This document shows positions 10,090 through 20,738 of a stretch of DNA of 64,000 bases, piece by piece. How positions within the stretch are numbered: the first letter of the stretch is position 1; each line of letters opens with the position of its first letter. A program made the translations under genes and the position numbers. Origin of the DNA: Balamuthia mandrillaris (Eukaryota > Discosea > Longamoebia > Balamuthiidae); NCBI GenBank assembly GCA_031835245.1, contig JAVKOQ010000228.1:2501-66500 (forward strand), read 5' to 3'. A model generated the notes under the pieces. It worked only from the letters and a program-made list of their open reading frames with translations, was not told the origin of the DNA and did no database searches.

Positions 10090-10680
10090 AATAAAATGGA
10101 ACATTCAAATTGGGAGAGGTGAGATGTACTTAGTTGAGTAAGAACGGCGTCGGGAATGGCACCGATACCCATCTGAAGAGTGGAGCCATCTTCGATTAAT
10201 GCAGCCACGTTCTTACCTGCATTTTAAAGAGAGACGTCAATTAAAGGAGTGGATGCAAACGAGAACGAAGATAAAAGACTCACCAATGGCAATGGTATCC
10301 TCTCCCAATTCTTTTGTGTGTGTTTCTGGAAGTGGGGTGTCCTCCTCCACCAAACAGTTGATGGCCTTCACGTTGATCAAGCCATCACCATGGGTACGTG
10401 GCATTTGACGATTGACCTGAGCTATGACGTACTTGGCGCATTGAACAGCTGCCAATGAGGTGTCCACAGACACTCCCAAAGAACAGAAGCCATGTTTGTC
10501 GGGCGGGGAGACTTGAACGAGAGCAATATCCAAAGGAAGAACGTTCCTTCGGAAGAGGAGTGGGACCTCGCTAAGAAAGACAGGTGTGTAGTCCGCTCTT
10601 CCTTCCTTTAGTATTTTTGGTGTGTTTGAGCTAATTATCGAACGAGGAAACATCAAGCGAAGAGAAGAGAGGAGAAGGGC

Positions 10681-10717
<37 letters not shown>

Positions 10718-11217
10718 TGCGAAAGACATGTACGTACATGAACTGCTTTACGGACATTAGCACCAACAAAGAAGTTGTTCACTCTAAAGCTATCTCTATA
10801 TTTGGCATCAGCATAAGGCGCCTGGTATCACTTGATATTGTCAGTATCGAACCTTAATAAAACGCAAGAAAAGAAAAAAGCATAGAGAGAGCGAGAGAGA
10901 GAAAGGAAGAATGAAAACAACAGACCAGGCCTTCAATGTGCAGATGACAAATCTCAACGTTCCGCAACTCAGGAGCACGGCGGGTCATGGCTTGGATGAG
11001 CGATTGTGGCGATGCTGCGACGCTGTGAATGAACACTCTGTGTCCGCTTTGGATGGCTTTGACCGCCTCATCTATTGTCATTTTAGAGTTTTTTTCAAAA
11101 AAAATGGTACATTCATAAGCCAAAGAATAAAAAAAGAACAATTTTTTTAAAAAAAAATAGGAGAGACGAGAGGAGAAGAGAAGAGAACGATAAAGAAAAG
11201 AGAAGAGGTTTATGAGA

Positions 11218-11261
<44 letters not shown>

Positions 11262-11570
11262 AAAGCAAAGCAAAAAAGTATAAAATGAAAAAAGACGAGA
11301 AAAAGCAAAACAAAGAAGCAAAATAACAGAAGTGACGGAAGAGAACCTGCTGTCGTGACTTTGGGTGGCGTTGCTGAATAGACAACTTTGAACAAAGAAG
11401 GAGAAGTCAGACATGGAAAACAAAAACACCAAAACAACGAGGTGGACGAAAGAGAACCAAGCGGGAGAGAGTGAGGAGAGAGAGAGAGAGAGAGAGAACG
11501 AGAGAGAGAGGAAGAGTTACGATTAACATAAGAGCGACTTGGTGAACGCAAGCTTTGCCAAGTCTAACAT
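9357..11570 (-). CDS. Acetyl-CoA hydrolase / 4-hydroxybutyrate-type CoA-transferase family enzyme, probably mitochondrial
   Basis: Seven exons (11528-11570, 11347-11385, 10926-11071, 10738-10821, 10284-10605, 10130-10216, 9357-10021) close in frame to 461 residues. The N-terminus (MLDLAKLAFTKSLLFVVYSA) lacks acidic residues beyond Asp3 and resembles a mitochondrial presequence. The body shows EAVKAIQSGHRVFIHSVAA, RNVEICHLHIEGLAPYAD, LVQVSPPDKHGFCSLGVSVD, GSTLQMGIGAIPDAVL, IHTEMFSEGVVDL, EVDLTGQVCSDSIGG and GVVTTRAHVHWVVTEWG. All are typical of the two-domain acetyl-CoA hydrolase/transferase family. It would move CoA between acetyl-CoA and another carboxylate, for example succinate or 4-hydroxybutyrate; the true acceptor cannot be read from sequence. 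Its stop lies 25 bp from that of the convergent PX gene. Introns carry (CT)n on the sense strand. Confidence 0.85.
11220..11260. repeat. GA microsatellite in an intron
   Basis: (GA)n of about 38 bp in an intron of the CoA-transferase gene. Similar tracts in its other introns lie at about 10053-10087 and 10685-10715, all (CT)n on the sense strand. Confidence 0.85.
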
Positions 11571-12105
11571 GTCATGTTTAAAAAAACGGGTGAGACTGCA
11601 TAAGAACACAATAAATGAAAGGAAGAGAGAGAAAAAAATTACCGAGGTTGAACTAAAAGCCGGTTTGAAGGTATGAATGGTTGATGCTCTTCCTCTGTTG
11701 ATGTTTTTGGATCACTGGTCAGAACAAATGAGCTGAAAAAGAGGATGCGTATGACGTTACCGGAGAGAACCAAAGGATGATGCCATTGTTGTTCTGTGAG
11801 GTCTTGTGTTATGTGTTGTTGCTCCTTATTATTTTATTCCATTTTATTTTTTTAAGTATGCAGTATTTTTTGTTTGGTGCATGTCGCCAAAAAATGAAAA
11901 TCCGTTGATTTCTTACTCAGATTTCATACGTATTTCATTCGTTTTCCGGTATTGGCTGATGTCACTTTTTCCTCATTTGCATTCGTGTGACGTCACCAAA
12001 CGAGAAGAAAGAAAGTAACGACAAAAGGAGAGAGAGAGAGAGAGAGAGAGAGAGAACACGTTTTTCGCTCCACAAGTTTTTCAGTTTCATTTTTTTCAAC
12101 TGGTT
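11571..12105. other. Intergenic region with a perfect TGACGTCA palindrome
   Basis: I see no gene. It is the upstream region of the CoA-transferase. TGACGTCA, a CRE/bZIP-type site, lies at 11988-11995, and a (GA)n tract at about 12027-12056. Confidence 0.45.
11988..11995. promoter_or_regulatory. TGACGTCA palindrome (CRE/bZIP-type)
   Basis: A second perfect TGACGTCA, about 418 bp upstream of the CoA-transferase start. Confidence 0.35.
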
Positions 12106-13437
12106 TTAAAAAACGTACAACAAAGCAGGTTTTACCGCAGGACCGCTCGGGACCTGGCCTGCAGGCCTCGCCTTAAACCTGATCCGCTTCTGCACAAGAG
12201 TGTTGCCAGAGGAAGGGGTGACTTCCAACGCCATCGACGATGTCGTCGTGGCAGCGGCGGTCGCGCTCTGCCGTGGCCTCTTTCTGTTTTCCGTTTGTTG
12301 ATTGCTTGTTGTTTTGTCTTGGTTGGCGTCCGTCAAAGGTTGAAAAGAAGAACCAGAAGGGTTCGCTCCTTGTGCTGCTCCTGGGTTTTCATCGTCATCC
12401 TCCTCCACATCCGTCTCCGCATCGTTTTCCACTTTCACTGTTGTCTCTGCCTCTCCTCTCATCAGCCTCAAAGCACCGGCCTCCGCCTGGTTATTGTGGT
12501 CGCGGTCGTTGTTGTCCACCTTCTGCTTCTTCACCGCCGTCCTTGCTGCAGCCTCTTCAAAGCCGTCAGCAAACACCTGCCCCGAGGGAACCATTCGCAC
12601 CGCCAATCGACCTGTCGCTCTCGCTCCTGTGTTGCCACTGTTGGCGTTGCTGCTCAGACAAGAACCGCTCAAGACTTGATACCTGATCACCGGCTTCGCC
12701 ATCATCGTCATCGACGTTGCTGTTGACGTTGTTGGTCGCGAGTTGCTGTTGTTGTGAAAGAGGTTCTCTTTGTCCGCGGCAGTGGGCCTTGCCGTCAACT
12801 TTGTCACAAACACTTCCTGCCGCCACTTCCACTCCGTCGCCGCCGTCGCTGTCGCTGTCGCTGCCGCTCCCGTCGTTTGCTTCGTGGACATTGACGCCGT
12901 GGAAGAGGTTGACGAAGCCAAAGTGGAGCGGTTGTCGTTGTTGAAAGGCGTCGGCGTCGTTGTGGATGGGGTTGTTGCTGTTGTTGTTTTGGGGGAGAAG
13001 TGTACAAGTCGTGGTTGTTGCTGTGGTTGGGCTTGGGGTTGTGGTGGCAGCTGAGACTTTACAGAGGAAGGAAGAGGATCGCTTACGGAAGCAGAAAGCG
13101 ATCGTTGCGGAAGGGACGGTGAAGAAGAAGAGTCGTTGTTGCTGGAGGAGGAAGGAGAAGAACGAAGAAGAGACGAAGGAGAGGACAGCGAAGAAGAAGG
13201 AAGCGAAGAGGAAGAAGAAGAAACCAAAGAGGAGAGAGAGGATGACGAAGAGGAAGTGCGGCGCCTGCTCTTGAATTGCTTTTTCCAGGCCAGCTTCGGA
13301 AGGACCGGATGGACCGCCGCACAAGACGAAGAAGAAGAAGACGAAGAAAAAGAAGGAGCGTTTCGTCGGTGCTGTGCGATCGCTTCCTCTTTCGAAACAT
13401 TTGTCTTTGTTGTTTCGGTGCTGAACCGCGCTTTCAT
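12106..13437 (-). CDS. Serine/threonine-rich low-complexity protein, function unknown
   Basis: A single open frame of 443 residues from the ATG at 13437. I recognise no domain. It opens KARFSTETTKTNVSKEEAIA, then has long Ser runs, Gln/Pro and Thr/Ala tracts, an acidic patch (DVEEDDDENPG) and basic clusters (KKQKVDNN, RKRPRQS) that look like nuclear localisation signals. The end (RIRFKARPAGQVPSG) is basic and may be a short conserved motif. Composition suggests a disordered nuclear regulator, but this is inference. The upstream in-frame sequence is Phe-rich translated poly-T and was left out. Confidence 0.5.
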   Translation of the reverse strand: MKARFSTETTKTNVSKEEAIAQHRRNAPSFSSSSSSSSCAAVHPVLPKLAWKKQFKSRRRTSSSSSSLSSLVSSSSSSLPSSSLSSPSSLLRSSPSSSSNNDSSSSPSLPQRSLSASVSDPLPSSVKSQLPPQPQAQPQQQPRLVHFSPKTTTATTPSTTTPTPFNNDNRSTLASSTSSTASMSTKQTTGAAATATATAATEWKWRQEVFVTKLTARPTAADKENLFHNNSNSRPTTSTATSMTMMAKPVIRYQVLSGSCLSSNANSGNTGARATGRLAVRMVPSGQVFADGFEEAAARTAVKKQKVDNNDRDHNNQAEAGALRLMRGEAETTVKVENDAETDVEEDDDENPGAAQGANPSGSSFQPLTDANQDKTTSNQQTENRKRPRQSATAAATTTSSMALEVTPSSGNTLVQKRIRFKARPAGQVPSGPAVKPALLYVF

Positions 13438-13687
13438 TTTTGTATTCAAAAAAAAAAAACAAACCGCTGGGTGAAGAAAGAGAAAAAAAAAGATGAAAGA
13501 GAACCAGCGAAAGCAAAAAGGCTCAACACACAACAAAGTTCTTATTTCTTTTTTGTTCTTCTTGAAAGAGAGAAGTGTAAGAACAAAACCAAAAAATAAT
13601 ATTTTTAAAAAATAAAAATAAAAAGGCGGTCCCCACAAACTAGGTTCGTGCGGTGGTTAAGAAAGAAGGCGGGACATGTTTGGCGAA

Positions 13688-13932
13688 CTAGCATGGCGCC
13701 GTCGTTACAGTCGTTAGAATAACGAACACGCACCCTTTCTTTTTGGAGCTAAAACAAGCCGTTACACCCCGGTTTGCCGTCAACCTCGAATAATAAATGT
13801 GTCCATTTGGGGCAAGCACAAAAGGTAGGGACTTCTTGTTAACGGCTAGTTGGACACTGTGCCACTGCACCGCAGATGAGCCCACATTTTTCACGTCGAC
13901 ATGACAATTTGATTGACGTCGACGCACTGGTC
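13688..13932 (-). CDS. Putative terminal exon of an unknown protein
   Basis: An open segment of about 80 residues on the minus strand starts after a plausible acceptor (CGAGAAACAG) at 13933 and ends with a stop at 13688. It includes SNCHVDVKNVGSSAVQWHSV and several Cys, which recalls the strand spacing of small secreted beta-sandwich or carbohydrate-binding modules, but I cannot assign a family. The upstream 116-bp tract is (CT)n on this strand, as in other introns here, and supports a minus-strand gene. No convincing first exon was found before the stop of the L26 gene at 14256. It may be a remnant or spurious. Confidence 0.25.
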
Positions 13933-13972
13933 CTGTTTCTCGCAAACACACCAGAAGATGCAACCAAGAACG

Positions 13973-14096
<124 letters not shown>

Positions 14097-14255
14097 AAAA
14101 GCAGATAAGACATGCAGGCAGAAGAGAGAATGCAATGGGGAAAGGATCCGTTTACTGGGGAAAGCACCTCCTCTCTTTCGTTTTCGCACACAACAAAGAA
14201 AAGCAGAGAAAAAATGCAGGCAAAAAAGGGTCGTTGTTTTTCTCTTTGCAGTTTT

Positions 14256-15166
14256 TTAATCGAGGGTGGACATGGAGCTGACGTCCGACTCGGTGAACTT
14301 CTCCTCGTACTTGTCGGTAGGCTTCTTGGCCCTGCGGTCCAGGATGGACTTGCGGTCCTTGTCCAACTTGAGCCTCTTGATCACAACCTTGGAGGGGTGG
14401 ATACCAATCTTAACGGTTTGACCTAGTTTTGAAACCCAATGAGTCAATCACCGAGCGTAAGAACAAATATAACGAAAAGGTTGGGGCAGTACCGTTGGGC
14501 TTCTCCCTTGTGACCTTGTCGACGTAGATCACGTACTTCTTCCTGTAGACGTCAGTGATCTTGCCCTCACGTCCCTTGTAGGTGCCACGCACAACCTCAA
14601 CCTCATCATCCTTGCGGACGGGGATGTTGTTCACCTACACACAAAAAAGGGGCAGCGCTACCATGAGCAAGAGGGAGAAGGAAGAGGGCGGAAATTGAGA
14701 GGATCAAAGGGAGGGGCATAATTACGTTGTACTTCTGTTTGAGGTCCTTGGACAGAGGGGCGCTCATGATCCTTCTCCTCTTGTTGGAAGGGGCCGTGAA
14801 GTGAGCCTTCCTGTTCTTTCTCCTGGAGGAGCTAACAGCTAAATTCGAAAAAAATATTAGTTTGAATTATCAAAAAATCAGTTTCATCACTCCGAAAGAA
14901 AAAAAGACAAGGGGGAAATCAAAGGGACCCCTCTCAACCATCATTCCAACAGGGAAACCATAGAGCCCAACAAGCAAAAAACAAATACACACCGCACATG
15001 TACCACACACAAACGCAAATCCACCACCCCAAAAATCAAAAAAAAAATAATCAAAAACGATACTCAACCAGGTACACTCACAAAAAAAAAAAAAAAGGGG
15101 ATGGTAACAACAAATTTTTGATTGACAAAAAAAAAAAAGCAACCACGCACCTTTGTTGTACTTCAT
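14256..15166 (-). CDS. RPL26: 60S ribosomal protein L26 (uL24)
   Basis: Four exons (15151-15166, 14726-14838, 14493-14634, 14256-14422) give 145 residues, the usual size. The first exon is 16 nt (Met-Lys-Tyr-Asn-Lys plus one base). The protein then reads [56 protein letters not shown] (the KOW motif), [19 protein letters not shown] and [20 protein letters not shown], near-identical to L26 of animals and plants. uL24 sits at the exit of the large-subunit peptide tunnel and helps start rRNA folding. The 312-bp first intron may hold regulatory sequence, as is common for ribosomal protein genes. All splice phases close. Confidence 0.97.
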
Positions 15167-15510
15167 CTTTGTGCGTGGCGAGAGACCCTGGACGACAAGC
15201 GGTGTGCGTGAAAGGTACGGCTCTTTCTGACCTGCGGGAATAAACTAAACAATTTTTTTTCTTTTTGGGTTTTGGCGAGAAAAGATAAATACAGAAAAAA
15301 ATTCGAACTGCGGAGTTTGGCGACGGACAGCTTTCTATTGGTTGATCTGATCGAAATTTCTTCAGCGCATTGGCTTCTTTGTAAATAACGCACATCAATA
15401 GAGAAGAGAGAAGAGCAAAGAGAGAAGAGAGGAGAAGAGGGCAGAGAGGAGAGAGGATGAGCGCATGGCCCCGTTGCTGTTCGGATTGAAACACAAAAAA
15501 TTTTCAGTGG
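15167..15510. other. Intergenic region upstream of L26
   Basis: I see no gene. It holds the L26 upstream region and a GA-rich stretch near 15400-15455. Confidence 0.45.
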
Positions 15511-18065
15511 CTAGGAAGCACACAAAGATGAATACATCGACGCTTCCTCTCTCCTCTCCTCCGATCGTTCTTTCCTCTTCAGCCTATGCCGAGAATTCCT
15601 CTCCCCTCCTGCAGCTTCCTCCACGTCCATCCTATCCTCCTCCTCTCCTTCTCCTCCTTCTTCCTCATCTGCCACAACTCTCTCTACCGTCATCCTATTC
15701 TTGCTGTTCTTCTTTCCTTCCCGCTTCCACCAATACTCCTCCATGAGCCTGGCACACCTATCGTGCCCCGATCGATAGGCCACCTCGCATGGAGTGGCTC
15801 TCTCCTCGTTGCGCGCGTGAGGATCCGCCCCACACCCCAACAAACATCGCACCATTCTTTCGTCCCCCTTTTGTGCGGCCAAATGAAGGGGAGTGTTGCG
15901 GGTGTCGGAGGAAGGAGCGTTCACATCTACGTAGTTTCCTGCTCCGGAGAAGCCTCTTGCAGCGCCACGTTGCACCAAGAGCCGAACTAATGCAATGGAG
16001 AACGCTGTCCCATGGATCGTCTCTTGGAGGATCCAATGATGCTCCTGTCTCTGTTATATTGTGCGCGTTTTCAGTAAGGAGGCCGAGCAGAATGGAGATG
16101 AGAGGTAGGATGTGAAGAGGGAGAAGAAAAACAGAATAGAGTAATGAGCGAAGAGCAAAAAGAATAAAAAAGGAAGAAAGAAAGTACCCATCAACAATTC
16201 AACGCATCGAACGTTGATGAGATGATCCTCATCCGTTTTATACAGCAGCTGCTGCAAGGGAGTGCCGTGATAGGAGCGAATGGCCCGAGTGAACATTGGC
16301 GGGACGTATCGAATAGAGCACATTACTTTGTTGGGGTCAGCTCCGTGACGAAGGAGCAAGCTCACTATCTCTGGATGGCCTTTGAGAACGGCTCTGTGAA
16401 GAGGGTTCTTGATCCAAGGATAAGAAGAGGAAGATGATGGCAGTTCCACTTGGGCTCCGTTATCCAGAAGCAATTTAGCTACTTCAATGTGACCTTTGCC
16501 TGAAGCATAAATAAAGATTAAAAACAAAAAAAGAAAGAAGAGGAATGAAGACTAACAGAAGAGGATGAAAGAGGAGAAAGAAGCACGATGAATAAGTTAG
16601 GAAATACGAACTTGCGGCTAAGGAAAGAGGAGTGTGGCCTTTGAACCCAACGCAATCGATGGAAGGTTGGGCGCCATTGGTCAACAACAAACGAACCATA
16701 TCAAGATCCCCTCGTTCAGTGGCAACGAGAAGAGGGGTTTTGGTGAATGGATAATTGGAAGGATAAGGCGAACTGAAACTGGAGAGGAATGAAGAAAAAG
16801 TGGAAGAGACGGTTGATGTTGATGGAGGTGATGAAATAGAAGGACGAGAAGAGGCAAGGGTTGGAGGAGAGGCAGAGAGAGAAGAGGATGGAGAAGTTGA
16901 AGAAGTCAAATGTACAGGAAGAGGAGTAGTGCAGACGCAAGAGAGAGTAGGATCCGCGCCGTGGGCCAGCAACATTTGAACAGAGGTAATATCTCCCAGT
17001 TCTGCTGCTGAAAACAAAAGCGATCTGTTATACAAAAGGAATCAGCTGTAAAACATTGTCTAAAAAGAAGAGAAATGGGTAGAAAGCAATACTCAATGAC
17101 ATACCTGCCATGTTGTTCAGCTTTGTTGATGGTTCTGGGAGAGTGAAGCAATAACAGACGGGAAAGTAGTACGTGAAGAGAGTTATGCACAGCAAAGAAA
17201 AGATCAGGAGCGGTCGGTTTGGTTATTTGAGCGAAGCGTAGGAGCCATTTGATGCGTCGTCGTCGCTCCGCAAAAACGCTTTTCATTTGGCTGCTGGTAT
17301 ATGTGTAGCTCAGTCTCCAGCTAAGCTGTTTAGAGGAAGTCGAACCATCTATTGTTATTATTTTGGATACGTTGCAAAGAAAGTTAGAATACCAGCAGAT
17401 AGAACAGAACGAGAGAGAAGCAAAAACGAAGGCAAAGAACAGCAATAGAAAACAACAAAAGAGAAGAAAACTAACGGTATCAAAAACAATAAGGAGGAGA
17501 AAGAAGAAGAAGAAGAAGAAGAAGAAGAAGAAGAAGAAGAAGAAGAAGAAGAAGAAGAAGAAGAAGAAGAAGAAACGAAACCTTTGGTGGGAGCAGCGCC
17601 GCTATAAATCTCGTCGGGGAAAAAACTGGTCGGAGGACGAACGGGCGCCCTCCCAAACTCTCTCTCGTGAAAGTGTCGCCAGAGGTGTTCGTCAGCGTAG
17701 AGCTCATTCCAATATTTACAAACCAGACTCACTGTTTGACTATCTCTGTTGTTTGTTCGAAACCGAAAACGAAAAAGAAAAAGAAAAAGAAAAATAGAAA
17801 AAAGAAAGGGAAGTGAAAGGAAAAGAATAAGTCTTAGAAAAATGAAAATGAAAATGGCATAACAAAAAAAAAAAAAAGAAAGCATAAAGAAGACAAACTT
17901 TTGAGGCTCCAAATGACGAAAGATCAAGAGCTGAAGCTCTGGCGAGAGACGTTGGTTGAACCAACAACAAGCCGTGTCGAGTCCGTTATCGTCAAACTCC
18001 TCCTCCACCACTTCTCTGCTCTGGTCGTGGTTATTGTGGTCGTTGTGACTTGGCCCAACTCCCAT
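15511..18065 (-). CDS. F-box / ankyrin repeat protein with an apparent frameshift in the last exon
   Basis: Six exons (17899-18065, 17577-17745, 17105-17325, 16612-17024, 16188-16499, 15511-16044). The F-box is LSPELQLLIFRHLEPQK then SQTVSLVCKYWNELYADEHL, joined exactly across intron 1. Exons 4-6 encode at least six canonical ankyrin repeats (SAAELGDITSVQMLLAHGAD, LAASKGHIEVAKLLLDNGAQ, LHRAVLKGHPEIVSLLLRHG, LHLAAQKGDERMVRCLLGCG) with a Ser-rich insert. The tail is acidic then basic. Phases close for exons 1-5. Exon 6 then opens in one frame (ASLDPPRDDPWDSVLHC) and must change frame near 15995 to continue as ALVRLLVQRGA. About eight residues of that repeat are also missing, so this is a deletion, an assembly error or an unrecognised intron. 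It would act as an SCF-type substrate receptor if functional. Confidence 0.7.
17496..17576. repeat. GAA trinucleotide microsatellite in an intron
   Basis: About 75 bp of (GAA)n at the 5' end of an intron of the split F-box/ankyrin gene; the sense strand reads (CTT)n. Confidence 0.9.
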
Positions 18066-18646
18066 GGTTTTTTTTCTCTACCTTTTTTTTTTTGGTGAGC
18101 TCTGTTTCGATTTTATTTTTTATTGAAAAAAACAACCAAAAAGAAATATATTTATATATATATATATTTTTGCCACCGCTACGTCGTTTTTTTTCTCTCT
18201 GTTTTGTTCTTTTCTTTCTTCTTTCTTCTTGTTTTCTTTTTGGAGTTTAATTGTCGACAGTAATTAATGGGACGCTTTTTTTGGAAGTTTTATTTCTGTC
18301 GATTTTCTATCTTTTTTTCGTCGATTGGCTGGGACTACCTACGAGTTTCGGGCATTTCATCTATGAGGTGTGAAATCATTATTTGCCGACATCTGGTTTC
18401 TGCGGACAAAACATTTGTGCCGACAGGCTAAAGGAGAGGAGAAAAGATAGGAGAGCGGCGAAGAGAGCATTACTGCGGCCGGAAGGCGCTTGTGGCGGGA
18501 TGGAAGAAGAACAAGCCGCCTTGCGTTTGCGCGGTGCTGCAATAGGGCTCACTAGCCAGAGCTTTTCATTACGGAAAGACTTTCAAAGGTATTAATACGT
18601 GTTTTATTTTGTGAGAGACTGCTTTTTGAGCACAAACAGCGTGTTA
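18066..18646. other. Intergenic region with TGTCGACA
   Basis: No supported gene in about 580 bp. TGTCGACA lies at 18252-18259, 187 bp upstream of the F-box/ankyrin start. A TATATATATATAT run occurs near 18152-18166. Short open frames here look random. Confidence 0.45.
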
Positions 18647-20483
18647 CTATTCCCATACGCAATCTCCTTTCATTGCATGCTGCTCAAAAAAAAGCATATT
18701 AACGAATTGTGAGAATATGTGAAAGAGAAGGATGAGAGAAGCAGGGAAGGAGAGAAACGGAGAGGCAGAAACAGAAGATACCTCATCATCCAAAGGAAAG
18801 GCAGCTACAGCCTCCATGACGGCAAAACCTGCAGACTTCTCCAACTTTCGCTTCTCAGCATTACTAAGAAAACCTCCTGACTTCCTCTGGGCAAGTACTA
18901 TTGTGGCAGCCGCTCCATGAATAGTACCACGACTGCATTGGGCCAAATGCAGCCTGACAAAAACGACGAAACAAAAGCAAACAACAATAAGAACGAAGCG
19001 ACAATAAAGACGGAAAGAGAAAGAAGAAAGAGCGTACAAATGAAAGGTTTCCATTTCAAGAGCAGAGAGAGTCGGATGTATTTCCAAAAGTTCATCAATG
19101 AGAGTTTCGTTATGGTCATCAAAGTCGTTCGTGACTCTGCCTTGACTGCTATAGAAGGAGTCGGCGGTGGCATTTAATCCTTCCACCACCTTATACTCTC
19201 CTGGCAGCCGCTGATTCAGTTTCTCAGCCAACTTTTGTTTTAATAGTGGTTTGGGTTTTGACTTTGGTAAGCATAAAGTAAAGAGCTACGGAAAAGAGAA
19301 ATAGGGAACACAACATATAGAAGTAAGCAATATTTAAAAAACAAACCAAAGAAGAGAGAAGAGGATCAGCCGGAGAGATCTTCGACACGGTATAATACTT
19401 TAACGCCTTAGCACTTTCTGCCTTCTCACCACCATTCTCCAGATCCTCCGCAAATGCATCCACATTTCGAAACACTCCCACGGAGCCTTTGGAGGCCACT
19501 ACCACCGATCCGATGGGCACAGAGGTTTGGGGGGTACCGCACGTGCCGAAACGTGCGATGATCATTGGACCCTCCACTATGGCTCTGCATTCTCTCACCA
19601 TGAAGTCCATCATTGGTATTCCCTATTGCATTACGTAATGGTTATTTGAAGAAAAAACGATTTAAATAAATGAATTGAAGTCAGCGATGAAAGAAGAAAG
19701 AATAACGAAAGAAACAACAAGCAAGCAGCAAGCATAAACAACACGAAAGAAAGAAAGAGAGATACGAAAAAAGAAAAGAAAAAGAAAAAGAAAAAGAAAA
19801 AGAAAAAGAAAAAGAAAAAGAAAAAGAAAAAGAAAAAGCAAAAGAAAAAGAAAAAGCAAAAGAAAAAGAGAGAAAAAAAAGACGAGAAAGAGAGAAAGGA
19901 ATTATCAGCAGAAAAGAATATGGTACCATTCCGGTGGCAATAATGCTCAAAGGAACCTATAATAAAGGCGAAGAAAGAACGAAAATGTAAATGAATGAAC
20001 AGCAAAAAAAAATAAAATAAAATAAAATAAGAAAAAAGAAAAGAAAAACTAAATAAAATTAAAGTACGCCGTTCAATCTTCCAGTATGAATCACAAAGCC
20101 CCTGCTGGAGGCCCTCATGAAGGTGGTAGTCGGGTTGTCCAGTAACGTGGCCATGACGCTTGCTCTGGCGGGATCTCCCACCGTCACAATCCTGTTACAC
20201 ACTTTCAAAAAAATGTACGTATGAGAAGAGAGAGAGAAAAAAAGGAGAGAGAGAGAAAAAGACAGAAACCTTCTCCACGTTTAACACCGAGGTGATACAC
20301 TCTTCCTTCATCGTCGCGAGGAAAGTTGGCGTCCTTCAGGTCCCCGGTCTTGGAGGGCGGCACGAAGAAGCTCTTGCTAATGTCCTCGTTGAGCTGGCCC
20401 AGCATAGGCGGGATCTTGTCGCTCCCTGCGGCCTGGGTGCCCGAAGAAATGGAGTAGAGGTTCTCTTCCGTGGACTGGCTCAT
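18647..20483 (-). CDS. Uridine phosphorylase-like nucleoside phosphorylase
   Basis: Seven exons (20270-20483, 20068-20201, 19927-19956, 19347-19622, 19038-19231, 18782-18953, 18647-18679) give 350 residues in frame. The protein shows VYHLGVKRGE then RIVTVGDPARASVMATLL (phosphate-site strand), PLSIIATGMG across a 30-nt exon, GIPMMDFMVRECRAI, IIARFGTCGTP (the conserved R-x-G-T-C-G), VVEGLNATADSFYSSQGR, and ALEMETFHLLHLAQ carrying the Glu-Met-Glu ribose-binding motif of the NP-I family. The VEGLNATADSFYSSQGR stretch points to the uridine rather than the purine branch. It would split uridine or a related nucleoside with phosphate in pyrimidine salvage. The last exon codes only ten residues. One intron carries an (AAAAAG)n repeat, CTTTTT on the sense strand. 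Confidence 0.85.
19772..19872. repeat. AAAAAG hexanucleotide microsatellite in an intron
   Basis: About 95 bp of (GAAAAA)n in an intron of the uridine phosphorylase-like gene; the sense strand is T/C-rich. Confidence 0.9.
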
Positions 20484-20738
20484 GTTGTTGCTTGGCTGGC
20501 TGTTGTGGTTGGCGTTCGACGCTATTGCTGCAACTTTCCTCCTTTTCTTTCTTTTCCAATCTTTTTAGGCGATTTTGTTTTGTTGTTCTATAATGGCGCA
20601 CATTGGATGATAATCCAGATTACGCCATTTCGTTGGAAAAATTTCCGTTTGTCGACATTAATATATAGGATAATTACATTATAAACGGAGATTTAACAAA
20701 TATCCTATTGGCCACTACTATTTGTGTAGACAATGGGC

